From contig JAABLG010000003.1 of the NCBI GenBank assembly GCA_010604095.1, forward strand, positions 124,001 to 188,000: 64,000 nt of DNA, given 5' to 3'. Positions 26,701 through 34,695 of this stretch are shown piece by piece. Every line of letters begins with the position of its first letter. The first letter of the stretch is position 1. Source of the DNA: Streptococcus vestibularis. GTDB lineage: Bacteria > Bacillota > Bacilli > Lactobacillales > Streptococcaceae. Below the pieces are notes generated by a model. That model saw nothing but the letters and a program-made list of their open reading frames with translations. It made no database searches and was not told where the DNA came from. A program made the position numbers and the translations under genes.

Positions 26701-27503
26701 CCCCAATACCAGACAGACTTATTACTATAGTCGCCATCCGTACGGAAATAATTGATACGAACGTGATCTTGAGGGATAGGTTGATAACTGTAAACTTGAA
26801 AATCTTTGTCAATCCAAGCCTCATTCATTTGAGGGCTAAGAATTTCTACTGCTTTATCCCCTGAAAGGTTCGTTCCAGCGGCATTATTAATCAAGAAGCT
26901 AAGCTTTTTGGGAGAAGCAGACAACTTCACATCTAAATAGACGCCATAATCATCCTGTTTAGCTTCTGCAAATGAGGTTGCTCCTGTTGGCCAGGCACCC
27001 TTCTGAGATGATGGTGTCTCAACATCATCCCAAGTCCAAAGTCCAAGTGAAGCCTTGTCTAGACTTGGTAACTCTTGAAAATGCAAGCGAATAGTTCCCT
27101 CAGCAACAGGATCCTCAGACGCATTAGTAAGAGATTGACTATTGTTAGTACTTACTGTTTTTGGTGTGTTTTCAGTTGTTTCATTTAGCTTGTAAGCCAC
27201 AGTAGGGCTAGTATTTTCTTCTGAAAGAGAAACTGGCTCATTTTCCTTGGACACTGTGGTATTATCAGCTGTTACAGGAGCTGTTGGCGTTTCAATTACT
27301 AGACCACTGCTGGTAAGACTAGAATCAGATGGTTCTACCTGTGTACTTGATACAGGTGTTGAAACTTCTTCTGCCTTTACCCCTTGAACCGCAGTAAAGC
27401 TCAAAAAAACAGCTCCAATTGTTACAGAAGCCAAACCTAACTTGTACTTACGAAGACTATAACGAAGGACTTTTTCGTTATTAGATTGAGTATTTCTTTT
27501 CAT
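23793..27503 (-). CDS. pulA: Cell-wall-anchored type I pullulanase
   Basis: Surface alpha-1,6-debranching enzyme of about 1236 residues. The start is the ATG at 27503, behind AAGGAG; longer readings lack a ribosome site. Domain order: YSIRK-type signal (YSLRKYKLGLASVTIGAVF), Ser/Thr-rich spacer, two CBM41-like starch-binding modules (tryptophan-rich, ...GLWTWDDVE... and ...VWYWGDVKD...), an N1/CBM48-type module, a GH13 catalytic domain with the YNWGYDP pullulanase motif, nucleophile Asp in GFRFDMMG, acid Glu in MLGEGW and HDN further on, then sortase signal LPSTG with a hydrophobic and basic tail. It resembles pneumococcal SpuA. It feeds MalX and shares the maltose-type operator. Confidence 0.95.
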   Translation of the reverse strand: MKRNTQSNNEKVLRYSLRKYKLGLASVTIGAVFLSFTAVQGVKAEEVSTPVSSTQVEPSDSSLTSSGLVIETPTAPVTADNTTVSKENEPVSLSEENTSPTVAYKLNETTENTPKTVSTNNSQSLTNASEDPVAEGTIRLHFQELPSLDKASLGLWTWDDVETPSSQKGAWPTGATSFAEAKQDDYGVYLDVKLSASPKKLSFLINNAAGTNLSGDKAVEILSPQMNEAWIDKDFQVYSYQPIPQDHVRINYFRTDGDYSNKSVWYWGDVKDAPSNWPDGVNFQPNGKYGAYLDIPLTEAAKSIGFLLLDESKTGDDVKIQPNDYKFSDLKKTRQLFVRDTDTTVYTNPYFVKDVRLTGAQQLSPSQIELSFTNLEEVSSEDILKDLKVTDKDGNSVTLKQLDLDAKLKKATLTGDFTAENLPYKVTLGNDSFKTSESWQLKDALYSYDGELGARLEENGSKAHVTLWSPSADRVDIIVYDRNNQDKVLAEHKLSKGPRGTWQADLLATDLGLENLTGYFYQYRIKRGDQSVIVLDPYAKSLAAWNSDDASKGHDHKIAKAAFVDPANYGPKDLDYAKIPNFKSREDAIIYEAHVRDFTSDKAISAELKHQFGTFAAFAERLDYLKDLGVTHIQLLPVLSYYFVNEMQNGKRLYTYASSNSNYNWGYDPQNYFSLTGMYSENPSEPGKRIEEFKNLVAAIHAHGMGVILDVVYNHTAKTAIFEDLEPNYYHFMDADGTPRSSFGGGRLGTTHYMSRRVLVDSIAYLTKEYKVDGFRFDMMGDHDAESIEQAYHAARALNPNLIMLGEGWVTYTGDENSPVQPADQSWMKDTDTVAVFSDDIRNTLKSGYPNEGTPAFITGGKRDINKVFDNIKAQPTNFEADSPGDVIQYIAAHDNLTLFDIIAQSIKKDPSKTENNAEIHRRLRLGNLMVLTAQVTPFIHSGQEYGRTKQFRDPAYRYPVSEDKVPNKSHFLVDEKGNPFDYPYFIHDSYDSSDAVNHFDWTKATDTKLFPENTKTRAFTKGLIALRKSTDAFNFKSKADVDARLTLLTVLGQDNVAQEDLVLGYQTVASNGDRYLVYVNADSKARQFNLSKITNGLSYLVLADGSQVNLSGISELSGVTINNHILTLDPLTATIIRLTNAQTPTAAVDQPSERNGSFADRDTELTKTTVKTSSQEYLVGDAELVNHGNGQAKTEASRQTDKQLPSTGEKTNRGLFLAGLLSILSLGFLRKRRMK

Positions 27504-27519
27504 TATAACTCCTTTTAAT

Positions 27520-27574
27520 AGCGTTTTCACATTTTCTAATATACCATTTAGATTACATTTATGCAAGCGTTTTC
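27520..27574 (-). promoter_or_regulatory. pulA promoter with two MalR/cre-like operators
   Basis: Minus strand -35 TTGCAT (27561-27566), 17 bases, -10 TATATT (27538-27543). GAAAACGCTTGCATAA (27559-27574) covers the -35 and is the same motif as at malX. A second GAAAACGC block lies downstream of the -10 (27521-27528). This ties the pullulanase to the maltose regulon at 12-18 kb. Confidence 0.8.
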
Positions 27575-27583
27575 GCTCTTTGA

Positions 27584-27611
27584 AAATAAAAAGAGAACCA
27601 TTAGATTCTCT
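27584..27611 (-). terminator. Terminator of the amidase gene
   Basis: Minus-strand stem AGAGAA / TTCTCT followed by TTTTTATTTT, starting 7 bases after the stop. It sits directly upstream of the pulA promoter. Confidence 0.75.
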
Positions 27612-27618
27612 CAATTTC

Positions 27619-30561
27619 TTAATTATAAACAGAATAATAACGCTTAATCCCTGCTACAATCGCATTAGCCAAAGTTTCTTGGTAAGCAGACGTCGTTAAG
27701 CGAGCTGCTTCTTGAGGATTTGACAAGAAACCTAGTTCTAGAAGGACTGCCGGCGCTGTTGTTTCTCGCAAGACCGCAAAGGTGCGACGCTTAACGCCCT
27801 GATTCTGAGCTCCAGTTGCGTTAATAAGGCTAGACTGAATAGCATTTGCCAGGGTATCACTCATACTCAAACGAGTCGGATTGGCATGATAAGCCGCATT
27901 AATACGTGAAGGATATTCCGCAAAAGGTTGGTAATAATAAGTCTCAATACCTTGCACATCAGAGCTTCCTGCAGCATTGATGTGGATACTGACGAAAATA
28001 TCTGACTCAGATGCATTGGCTGCACGTGAACGATCTGTTAGGTCAACAAAGGTATCACTTGTGCGTGTGGTGACTACTTGATAGCCTTCTGCTTCTAGTT
28101 TAGCTTTCACACGACTTTGGATAGCCAAGGTCAAGCTCTTTTCAGAAATACCAAAGTACGAAGCTCCTGGATCATAGCCACCATGACCAGCATCTAGATA
28201 AACAATCTTATTAAAGACATCATAGTTTCCTCGTGAGGCTGAACCGATTTTCTTATGAGCTACCACGTCAACAGAAGTTGCACCAAAACCAACATTCTTA
28301 CCCGATGCATCTGTCAAATATCCGTGAACGATGTACTTGCCTGAATTCCACTTGTGTTGGCTGGCAGAAACGGTCACCTTATAGGAACCATCCTCCTGTT
28401 TTGTAGCATTATGCCAAACAAGATCGTCTTGGCCATTTTGGTCAGACCATACAGGGATAACGACACCTGTAATCCCCCCTGGATTGGTGAGATTAGTGAT
28501 GACAACATCAAAAGTGCCTCGATTTTTGTCGTTGTTGACAATAGTTAAGGTTCCTTGAGTCTTGGTAATATCAAGGGTTACTTGTTTGCCTCCAAGGCCA
28601 ATGAATTTACCATCATTATCAACCAAGTAGACATGAGAGTTATAGAGACCGCTATCACCTTTATGGTTGCTTGAACGAACGGTTACCTTATAGTCTCCAT
28701 TAGCTTGTTTAGCTGCCTTGTACCAGATGATATCATCTTGACCATTCTTTTCTGACCAGGTTGGAACTAGAACTTCTTTGAAGCCGTATGGTGCAACCAA
28801 ATTTGAAATGACAAGATCATAGCTACCAGTAGCATTGTTCAAACCTGTAATGGCAAGGTCTGCTTTAGGTTCCGATAAAGTCACTTTTGCTTGAGTCGCC
28901 CCAACTCCAACTTGTGAGCCATCGTTTTGAATATAGTAAAGATGGACATTGTAAGTACCTGTCGAGTATTTGTGATTAGCCACTTGGACATTAACTTTGT
29001 AACTGCCATCAGCTTGACGAGTCGCTTCATACCAGCGAATATCATCTTGCCCATCTTTTTCGGACCAGATAGGCACTTGAACCGTACGCACACCCTTAGG
29101 ACTATAGACATCACTGATAAGCACATCAAAACTACCAGCACCATTGTTATTTAAGATAGAAATGCTGCCACTTGGCTTAGTCTCACTAACCTCAACCACA
29201 GTCTCAGTCAAATACTGACGGTTACCAGCATTATCTATGAGATAAGCATCCGCTCTGTATTTACCAGTTGAATGTTTGTGGTCTGAGGCTTTAATGGTAA
29301 CACGATAGCTACCGTCTGCTTGCTTACTTGCCTTATGCCACACCAAATCATCCTGTCCATTAACAAGACTCCATGACGGTACCAAAACTTCCTTCAAGCC
29401 ATTTGGTGCAACAATATTTCGAACCACAGCATCAAAAGTGCCTGTAGCTACATTATTATTTTCAATCGTTAGGGTTGCGCTGGGACGAGATTGACTAACT
29501 TCCACCACTTTTTCAGTCAAGTAGAAACGCTTGTTAAAGTTATCTACAATATAGGCATCGGCACGATAGTTACCAGTTGAATGCTTGTGGTCACTTGCCT
29601 TAATAGTCGCACGGTACGAACCGTCCGCTTGTTTCGTAGCCTTGTGCCAAATTAAATCATCTTGACCACCGACTAAACTCCATGACGGTACGAGGATTTC
29701 TTTCAGACCTGTAGGAGCAATGATGTTTTTCACTACAGCATCGAAGGTACCTGTAACCGCATTATTGTTTTCAATAACGAGACTTGCACTTGGACGAGAG
29801 TAATTAACGGAGACTACTTTCTCAGCAATATAATGTTTCTTATTTGTTAGATCAACAACATAGGCATCAGCACGATAATTACCAGCCTCTCCCTTGTGAT
29901 CTACTGCTTTAATGGTCACACGATAAGAGCCGTCCATTTGCTTAGCTGCCTTATGCCAAATCAGGTCATCTTGGCCATTGGCTAAACTCCAAGACGGGAT
30001 AAGAACCTCTTTAACACCCAATGGTGCAACAATATCTCGAACCACTGCATCAAAGGTACCAGTTACCTTGTTGTTGTTCTCAATTGAGAAGCTAGCCTTT
30101 GGTTTTAAAACATCAGTATCATTAGATGAACCTGAAGCATGAGTAAATTTAGCAGGTCCAGCTACAACCTCGCTTGAAACCTCAGAAGCAGTCGATACCC
30201 TAGCATTTTCAGAACTCGCTACCGTGTTCAGCTGAACTACAGATTCAGATGCAACTCCTCTTGATTCAGATGCTACAACCGTTGTTGAGCTTGATTGACT
30301 GACTTGTGGAGTACTTGAGTGTGCTACTTCACTTGTAGCGGTTGGCGGAGTTGCCACAGTGGATGCTGCTGACGATGACGGTGCGTCCTTAACCAGAACT
30401 CCTTCACCTCCAAAAATATCAGCTGCCGTTGCAGCTTGATAATGACTACCTTCAGCAACGGTAGGTATTTGAGTGGCTACCTCATCGGCACTAGCCACTT
30501 GAGTAGTTACTGCCATAAGAACAGCTGCACTGGCATAGTAGATAAAATCTTTAGTTCGCAT
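27619..30561 (-). CDS. Secreted N-acetylmuramoyl-L-alanine amidase with GBS-Bsp-like repeats
   Basis: Putative autolysin of 980 residues. Signal peptide (residues 1-25, YYASAAVLMAVTTQVASA), a conserved mature N-terminus ending in IFGGEG, and a Ser/Thr/Ala-rich linker to about residue 150. Then come six tandem modules of about 95 residues with the GBS-Bsp-like pattern (ENNN..TGTFDAVV...VLVPSWS..NGQDDLIWH.A..Q.DGSY). The C-terminus, from about residue 760, is a zinc amidase_3 domain with ligands in LDAGHGG, SEKS, SIHINA and catalytic Glu in LLELGFLSN. No LPXTG or membrane tail is present, so wall retention would rely on the repeats. The N-terminus and modules are shared with the next gene, so the two are paralogues. 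Confidence 0.92.
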   Translation of the reverse strand: MRTKDFIYYASAAVLMAVTTQVASADEVATQIPTVAEGSHYQAATAADIFGGEGVLVKDAPSSSAASTVATPPTATSEVAHSSTPQVSQSSSTTVVASESRGVASESVVQLNTVASSENARVSTASEVSSEVVAGPAKFTHASGSSNDTDVLKPKASFSIENNNKVTGTFDAVVRDIVAPLGVKEVLIPSWSLANGQDDLIWHKAAKQMDGSYRVTIKAVDHKGEAGNYRADAYVVDLTNKKHYIAEKVVSVNYSRPSASLVIENNNAVTGTFDAVVKNIIAPTGLKEILVPSWSLVGGQDDLIWHKATKQADGSYRATIKASDHKHSTGNYRADAYIVDNFNKRFYLTEKVVEVSQSRPSATLTIENNNVATGTFDAVVRNIVAPNGLKEVLVPSWSLVNGQDDLVWHKASKQADGSYRVTIKASDHKHSTGKYRADAYLIDNAGNRQYLTETVVEVSETKPSGSISILNNNGAGSFDVLISDVYSPKGVRTVQVPIWSEKDGQDDIRWYEATRQADGSYKVNVQVANHKYSTGTYNVHLYYIQNDGSQVGVGATQAKVTLSEPKADLAITGLNNATGSYDLVISNLVAPYGFKEVLVPTWSEKNGQDDIIWYKAAKQANGDYKVTVRSSNHKGDSGLYNSHVYLVDNDGKFIGLGGKQVTLDITKTQGTLTIVNNDKNRGTFDVVITNLTNPGGITGVVIPVWSDQNGQDDLVWHNATKQEDGSYKVTVSASQHKWNSGKYIVHGYLTDASGKNVGFGATSVDVVAHKKIGSASRGNYDVFNKIVYLDAGHGGYDPGASYFGISEKSLTLAIQSRVKAKLEAEGYQVVTTRTSDTFVDLTDRSRAANASESDIFVSIHINAAGSSDVQGIETYYYQPFAEYPSRINAAYHANPTRLSMSDTLANAIQSSLINATGAQNQGVKRRTFAVLRETTAPAVLLELGFLSNPQEAARLTTSAYQETLANAIVAGIKRYYSVYN

Positions 30562-30596
30562 TTAACTTTCCTTTAACACTTTTTTATACGTCAATC

Positions 30597-30605
30597 ATTT
30601 TACCA
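30597..30605 (-). promoter_or_regulatory. Putative extended -10 promoter of the amidase gene
   Basis: Minus-strand TG-G-TAAAAT in the sequence TGTGGTAAAATG. The same sequence precedes the paralogous gene at 34462-34470. The intergenic stretch 30562-30857 (296 bases) is AT-rich; apart from this promoter and the terminator at 30813-30847 I see nothing in it. Confidence 0.5.
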
Positions 30606-30812
30606 CAGAAACTGTCTTACGAATAGAGCAAAAGTGATAATTCTCTAAAAAAATAATAAATATGAAAAAAGAATAAGTATTTTTCAAATAAAAAACTGCT
30701 CAGTTCAAGTTAATTAATCTTATATTCATTATAAAAACAAGGAATTAAATACAAAATAAAAGATTTTGACAATTGATTGATTTAGTTCCAAGAATATACA
30801 ATAGGAACAATA

Positions 30813-30847
30813 AAAAGCCCACAGAAATTCACTTCTGAAGACTTTTC
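30813..30847 (-). terminator. Terminator of the muramidase/peptidase gene
   Basis: Minus-strand stem AAAAGTC / GGCTTTT continued by CAGAA / TTCTG, followed by TTTTTA. Confidence 0.7.
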
Positions 30848-30857
30848 ATTTAATAAA

Positions 30858-33800
30858 CTAAGCAAAGATTGAGAAGAATGGTGCACCAAGTTTAGTGTCC
30901 ATTGGATCTGTACTCTTAACACCATGAATGTAATCCAAAGAATACCAGCCATTATTTGCAGCATTAAATGGATCACGTACATAAGTTTTACCATTATCAT
31001 AGCCATGAAGAACAATTTCATGCGTATATGGATAGTTGATAAACTGACTTGCTCCTACTGCAGCAAGAACGTGTTGACCGGACAACAAAGCAGAAGCAAT
31101 ACTAGAAATGCTTGAAAGCATGTTACTCTTAAGCCCCCAGTTTTTACTTGCTGAGACAATACCTTCCGCATCAGTACCAGCAACTGATGTTTTATTGAAT
31201 GAATTTGTATTGTAATACAAGTAATCCGCTACAGTTGTTGGTGCTACAGTTGTTCCCAAGATATCTGTAAAAGTCATCGCCAATGATGTTGGAACACAAC
31301 CAGATTGATCCATGTTGCTGACACCATACCACTTAGAAGCCCAGCGAGGGTCACGTTGAGAATAATAAGTCGTTTGTGGCTCAACACGACGATTACGTGG
31401 AGCAAGAGCTGTCTCACCAAGGTTGAAACCTTGTACAGTATTATCTACATAATCAACATAAACATGAGTCGTGTAATTTCCAGCAAGATTCTTGTGATTG
31501 ACTGTAGAAACATTGACCTCTGTATGTGTTCCAGTCGGTGTAGCATCGTACCAAGAAAGGTTTCCTTGGTTGCTCTCAGACCAAACCGCCACTCGAATTT
31601 TCTGAATTTGACGCCCTTGAGGTGCCTGATCTACCACTACAGTGAAGCTACCAGCTTCTGAATTAACATTAGTGATATAGGTTTGCGTTTTAGTCTTAGC
31701 ATTACGGAATTCAACTGTTGTCGTTGTCCCTCCTACACCAACTTGTGACCCATCGTTTAAAATGTAGTACAAATGAATATTGTACAAACCTGTTGAATTT
31801 TTGTGGTTAGTAGCTTGAACATTTACCGTATAAGTGCCATTAGCTTGACGTGTTGCTTCATACCAACGAATATCATCTTGTCCGTCTTTTTCAGACCAGA
31901 TAGGCACTTGAACAGTACGGACACCTTTAGGGCTATAGACATCACTGATAATGACATCAAATGTTCCAGCATCCTCGTTATTGTTGACTACTGAAATCGT
32001 ACCAACTGGTTTGTTATGTTTAACGTCTACCACCGTTTCAGTGACATAGTAGCGTTTGTTAGTATTATCTACGATATAAAGGTCAGCACGATAATTGCCA
32101 AGCGAATTCTTGTGTTCATTAGACTTGATAGTGACACGATAACTACCATCTGATTGGCGAGTCGCTTTGTGCCAGATAAGGTCATCTTGACCGTTCACAA
32201 GACTCCATGATGGCACTAAGACTTCCTTAACACCATTTGGAGCAGAAATATTACGAACAACGGCATCAAAAGTTCCCAATTCAACATTATTGTTTTCAAT
32301 AATGAGACTTGCAGTAGGACGAGTTTGAGTAACTTCTACCACTTTTTCAGTAAGGTAGAAGCGATTGTTTGAGTCATCTACAATATAAGCATCGGCACGG
32401 TATTTACCAGTTGAATTCTTATGGTCTGTTGCCTTAATCGTCACACGGTAAGAGCCGTCAGCTTGACGAGTTGCCTTATGCCAGATAAGGTCGTCCTGAC
32501 CACCAGCTAAACTCCATGAAGGAACAAGAACTTCTTTCAAACCTGTAGGAGCAACAATATTACGAACAACGGCATCAAAAGTACCTGCTGCCGTATTGTT
32601 GTTTTCAATCGAAAGGACACCACTTGGACGTGCATAGTCAACCGATACTACTTTTTCTGAAATATAGTGACGATTGTTAGAGTTATCTACAATATAAGCA
32701 TCCGCACGGTAATTACCTTTATTGCCCTTATGCTCACTTGCCTTAATGGTTACACGATAGCTGCCATCGCTTTGTTTAGTTGCCTTATGCCAAATAAGGT
32801 CGTCTTGACCGTTTTCAAGGCTCCATGATGGCACCAAAACATCCTTAACACCCAAAGGTGCTGTGATATTAGTGATGACGGCGTCAAATGTACCCTTTTG
32901 GGCATTGTTATTCTCAATAGCAAAACTTGCTTTTGGTCTTAGCTGCTCAGGGGTCTTGCCAATGAAGACTTGCGTTGTCGTTCCCCCTACACCAGTCAAT
33001 TGTCCATCTTTCTGAACATAGTAAAGATGAACATTATAGAGACCTGTTGTGTTTTTATGAGCTGAAGCTTTTACATTGACAGTATAAGCACCATTGCTTT
33101 GACGGTCAGCCGTATACCAAATAATATCATCCTGACCATCAACTTCTGACCAGATAGGCACTTTTACAGTCTCAACTCCATTTGGTGCCTTGACATTAGA
33201 AATGACAACATCAAAGCTACCTAGAATTGGGTTGTTATTGACAATCGAGATAACACCACTCAAATCACCTTGAGTTGGATCTGCCTCAACACCGACATTA
33301 GCTGTAAATCGCCCAGTATAATCAACACTTTGGTCAAAGACATGTTTTCCTGGCAAAAGATTAGCCGTCGCTGAGAACTGCCATGCACCAGTTTTACCGT
33401 TATAGCGCATATTCTTAGCACTTGTAGCTGTAAGTGTTGTTGATGGATATTGAGCAACCCAGAAGTTTTCAAGACCAAATTGAGAGGTTGAAACTGGACC
33501 TCTGTAACCTAGATTGTTTTCATCCAACCAGCTGGCACTTGTGTAGAACATCAAGTTGTTATAGCCATACTTACGCATTTCATTAACCCAGGCTTGGGTA
33601 TTACGGTTGATGTTTGGAAGCATGTTGGAATCTTCAAAGTCATTAACCATAACAGTGCTCTTTGGAAGGGTAAGTCTTTGTGCTGCTTCGATATAGAAGC
33701 GAGCCTCTGCACGTGCTTCTTCCTCAGTTGTGTATCGAGAAAAATGATAAGTCGATACTTGGAGGCCTGCGATTTGAGCATTGCGAACCTGTGATGGAGC

Positions 33801-34427
33801 TTTGGGATTATTGTACCAAGTGTCTTCAGTCAATTTAACGACGACACCACCCACACCTTGGCGGGCAAGAGCACGGTAATCTTCTACACTGATATCACCG
33901 TTATGGCTGCTGACATCAATAAAAGTCTTAGGCTGAACCCTAAGATTTGTCGAAGAGACATCCGAAGAATTCGTTAATTTAGCAGGTGTGGCAACAGCGT
34001 TGTTAGGGGCCTCATAAGCAGTTGAATGTGCAGAAGCGGTCACAGTCTCAGAGCTAGCATTTGAAGTCGCTACTGATGTAGACGTAACAGTCGTTGTTGA
34101 GTTAGCTACAGATGTTGATGCAGTTGAGGTTACAGCCACACTAGACACTTCCGAACTTTGTTTAGCAACAGCTGTAGAGACTGCTGGAGTGTTAGTTTTT
34201 GGCACTTCACTTGTTGCTACAGAGGCAGGGGCTGAAACAGTTGAGCTTGGTGTTTCAGTAAGTGACGCTTCACCACCAAAAATTTCTGCTGCAGTCGCTG
34301 GTTGATAGTGGTTTCCTTCAGTAATAGAAGGCGTTTGTGTTGCCACTTCATCAGCTTGAGCAACCTGAGTAGTTACAGCCAAGAGAACAGCCGCACTGGC
34401 ATAGTAGATAAAATCTTTCGTTCGCAT
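30858..34427 (-). CDS. Secreted GH25 muramidase with GBS-Bsp-like repeats and a C39-like peptidase domain
   Basis: Putative two-headed cell-wall hydrolase of 1189 residues. Signal peptide (1-25), Ser/Thr/Val-rich linker to about 165, then a GH25 lysozyme domain (about 168-370: FIDVSSHNGDIS at the start, acidic pair in MVNDFEDSNM). Six GBS-Bsp-like modules follow (about 395-1000), the last one degenerate. The C-terminal 170 residues are papain-like/C39 type: catalytic Cys in SGCVPTSLAM, His in THEIVLHGY, Asp in YVRDPF. The first could cut glycan and the second peptide bonds; the activities are inferred from motifs. There is no anchor motif. Signal region, linker end (IFGGE) and upstream DNA match the adjacent amidase gene. 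Confidence 0.9.
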   Translation of the reverse strand: MRTKDFIYYASAAVLLAVTTQVAQADEVATQTPSITEGNHYQPATAAEIFGGEASLTETPSSTVSAPASVATSEVPKTNTPAVSTAVAKQSSEVSSVAVTSTASTSVANSTTTVTSTSVATSNASSETVTASAHSTAYEAPNNAVATPAKLTNSSDVSSTNLRVQPKTFIDVSSHNGDISVEDYRALARQGVGGVVVKLTEDTWYNNPKAPSQVRNAQIAGLQVSTYHFSRYTTEEEARAEARFYIEAAQRLTLPKSTVMVNDFEDSNMLPNINRNTQAWVNEMRKYGYNNLMFYTSASWLDENNLGYRGPVSTSQFGLENFWVAQYPSTTLTATSAKNMRYNGKTGAWQFSATANLLPGKHVFDQSVDYTGRFTANVGVEADPTQGDLSGVISIVNNNPILGSFDVVISNVKAPNGVETVKVPIWSEVDGQDDIIWYTADRQSNGAYTVNVKASAHKNTTGLYNVHLYYVQKDGQLTGVGGTTTQVFIGKTPEQLRPKASFAIENNNAQKGTFDAVITNITAPLGVKDVLVPSWSLENGQDDLIWHKATKQSDGSYRVTIKASEHKGNKGNYRADAYIVDNSNNRHYISEKVVSVDYARPSGVLSIENNNTAAGTFDAVVRNIVAPTGLKEVLVPSWSLAGGQDDLIWHKATRQADGSYRVTIKATDHKNSTGKYRADAYIVDDSNNRFYLTEKVVEVTQTRPTASLIIENNNVELGTFDAVVRNISAPNGVKEVLVPSWSLVNGQDDLIWHKATRQSDGSYRVTIKSNEHKNSLGNYRADLYIVDNTNKRYYVTETVVDVKHNKPVGTISVVNNNEDAGTFDVIISDVYSPKGVRTVQVPIWSEKDGQDDIRWYEATRQANGTYTVNVQATNHKNSTGLYNIHLYYILNDGSQVGVGGTTTTVEFRNAKTKTQTYITNVNSEAGSFTVVVDQAPQGRQIQKIRVAVWSESNQGNLSWYDATPTGTHTEVNVSTVNHKNLAGNYTTHVYVDYVDNTVQGFNLGETALAPRNRRVEPQTTYYSQRDPRWASKWYGVSNMDQSGCVPTSLAMTFTDILGTTVAPTTVADYLYYNTNSFNKTSVAGTDAEGIVSASKNWGLKSNMLSSISSIASALLSGQHVLAAVGASQFINYPYTHEIVLHGYDNGKTYVRDPFNAANNGWYSLDYIHGVKSTDPMDTKLGAPFFSIFA

Positions 34428-34461
34428 TTAACTTTCCTTTTGCATTTGTAATACTTGAACC

Positions 34462-34470
34462 ATTTTACCA
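34462..34470 (-). promoter_or_regulatory. Putative extended -10 promoter of the muramidase gene
   Basis: Minus-strand TG-G-TAAAAT in TGTGGTAAAATG, same context as the paralogue at 30597-30605, with AAAGGAAAG as ribosome site in both. Confidence 0.5.
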
Positions 34471-34652
34471 CATAAAAACTTTCGTGGAAAGGTTATTATT
34501 AAAAATTTTCTAAATAAAATAGAAATATTATAAAATTATAAACAAACTTTCTCTCTTGATAGAAAACTCTTTAACTTATTATTCGTATGTTTCTACAAAA
34601 CTATTGAAAATCCGTGACGATTTTTTCAAATAAATATAAATGAAAATATATG

Positions 34653-34683
34653 AAAAAATTCCCGAACCTTTGTCCGAGAATTT
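34653..34683 (-). terminator. Terminator of the dehydrogenase operon
   Basis: Minus-strand stem AAATTCTCGGA / TTCGGGAATTT (two G-T pairs) followed by T-rich sequence, 13 bases after the E3 stop. Confidence 0.8.
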
Positions 34684-34695
34684 AATTCATTTATC

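Noticed and set aside
27504..27614. Longer N-terminus for the pullulanase
   Set aside because: This stretch is promoter and operator; the ATG at 27503 follows AAGGAG and begins the YSIRK signal.
27619..34427. Possible CRISPR or DNA satellite because of strong periodicity
   Set aside because: The period is about 300 bases and in frame; it encodes repeated protein modules.
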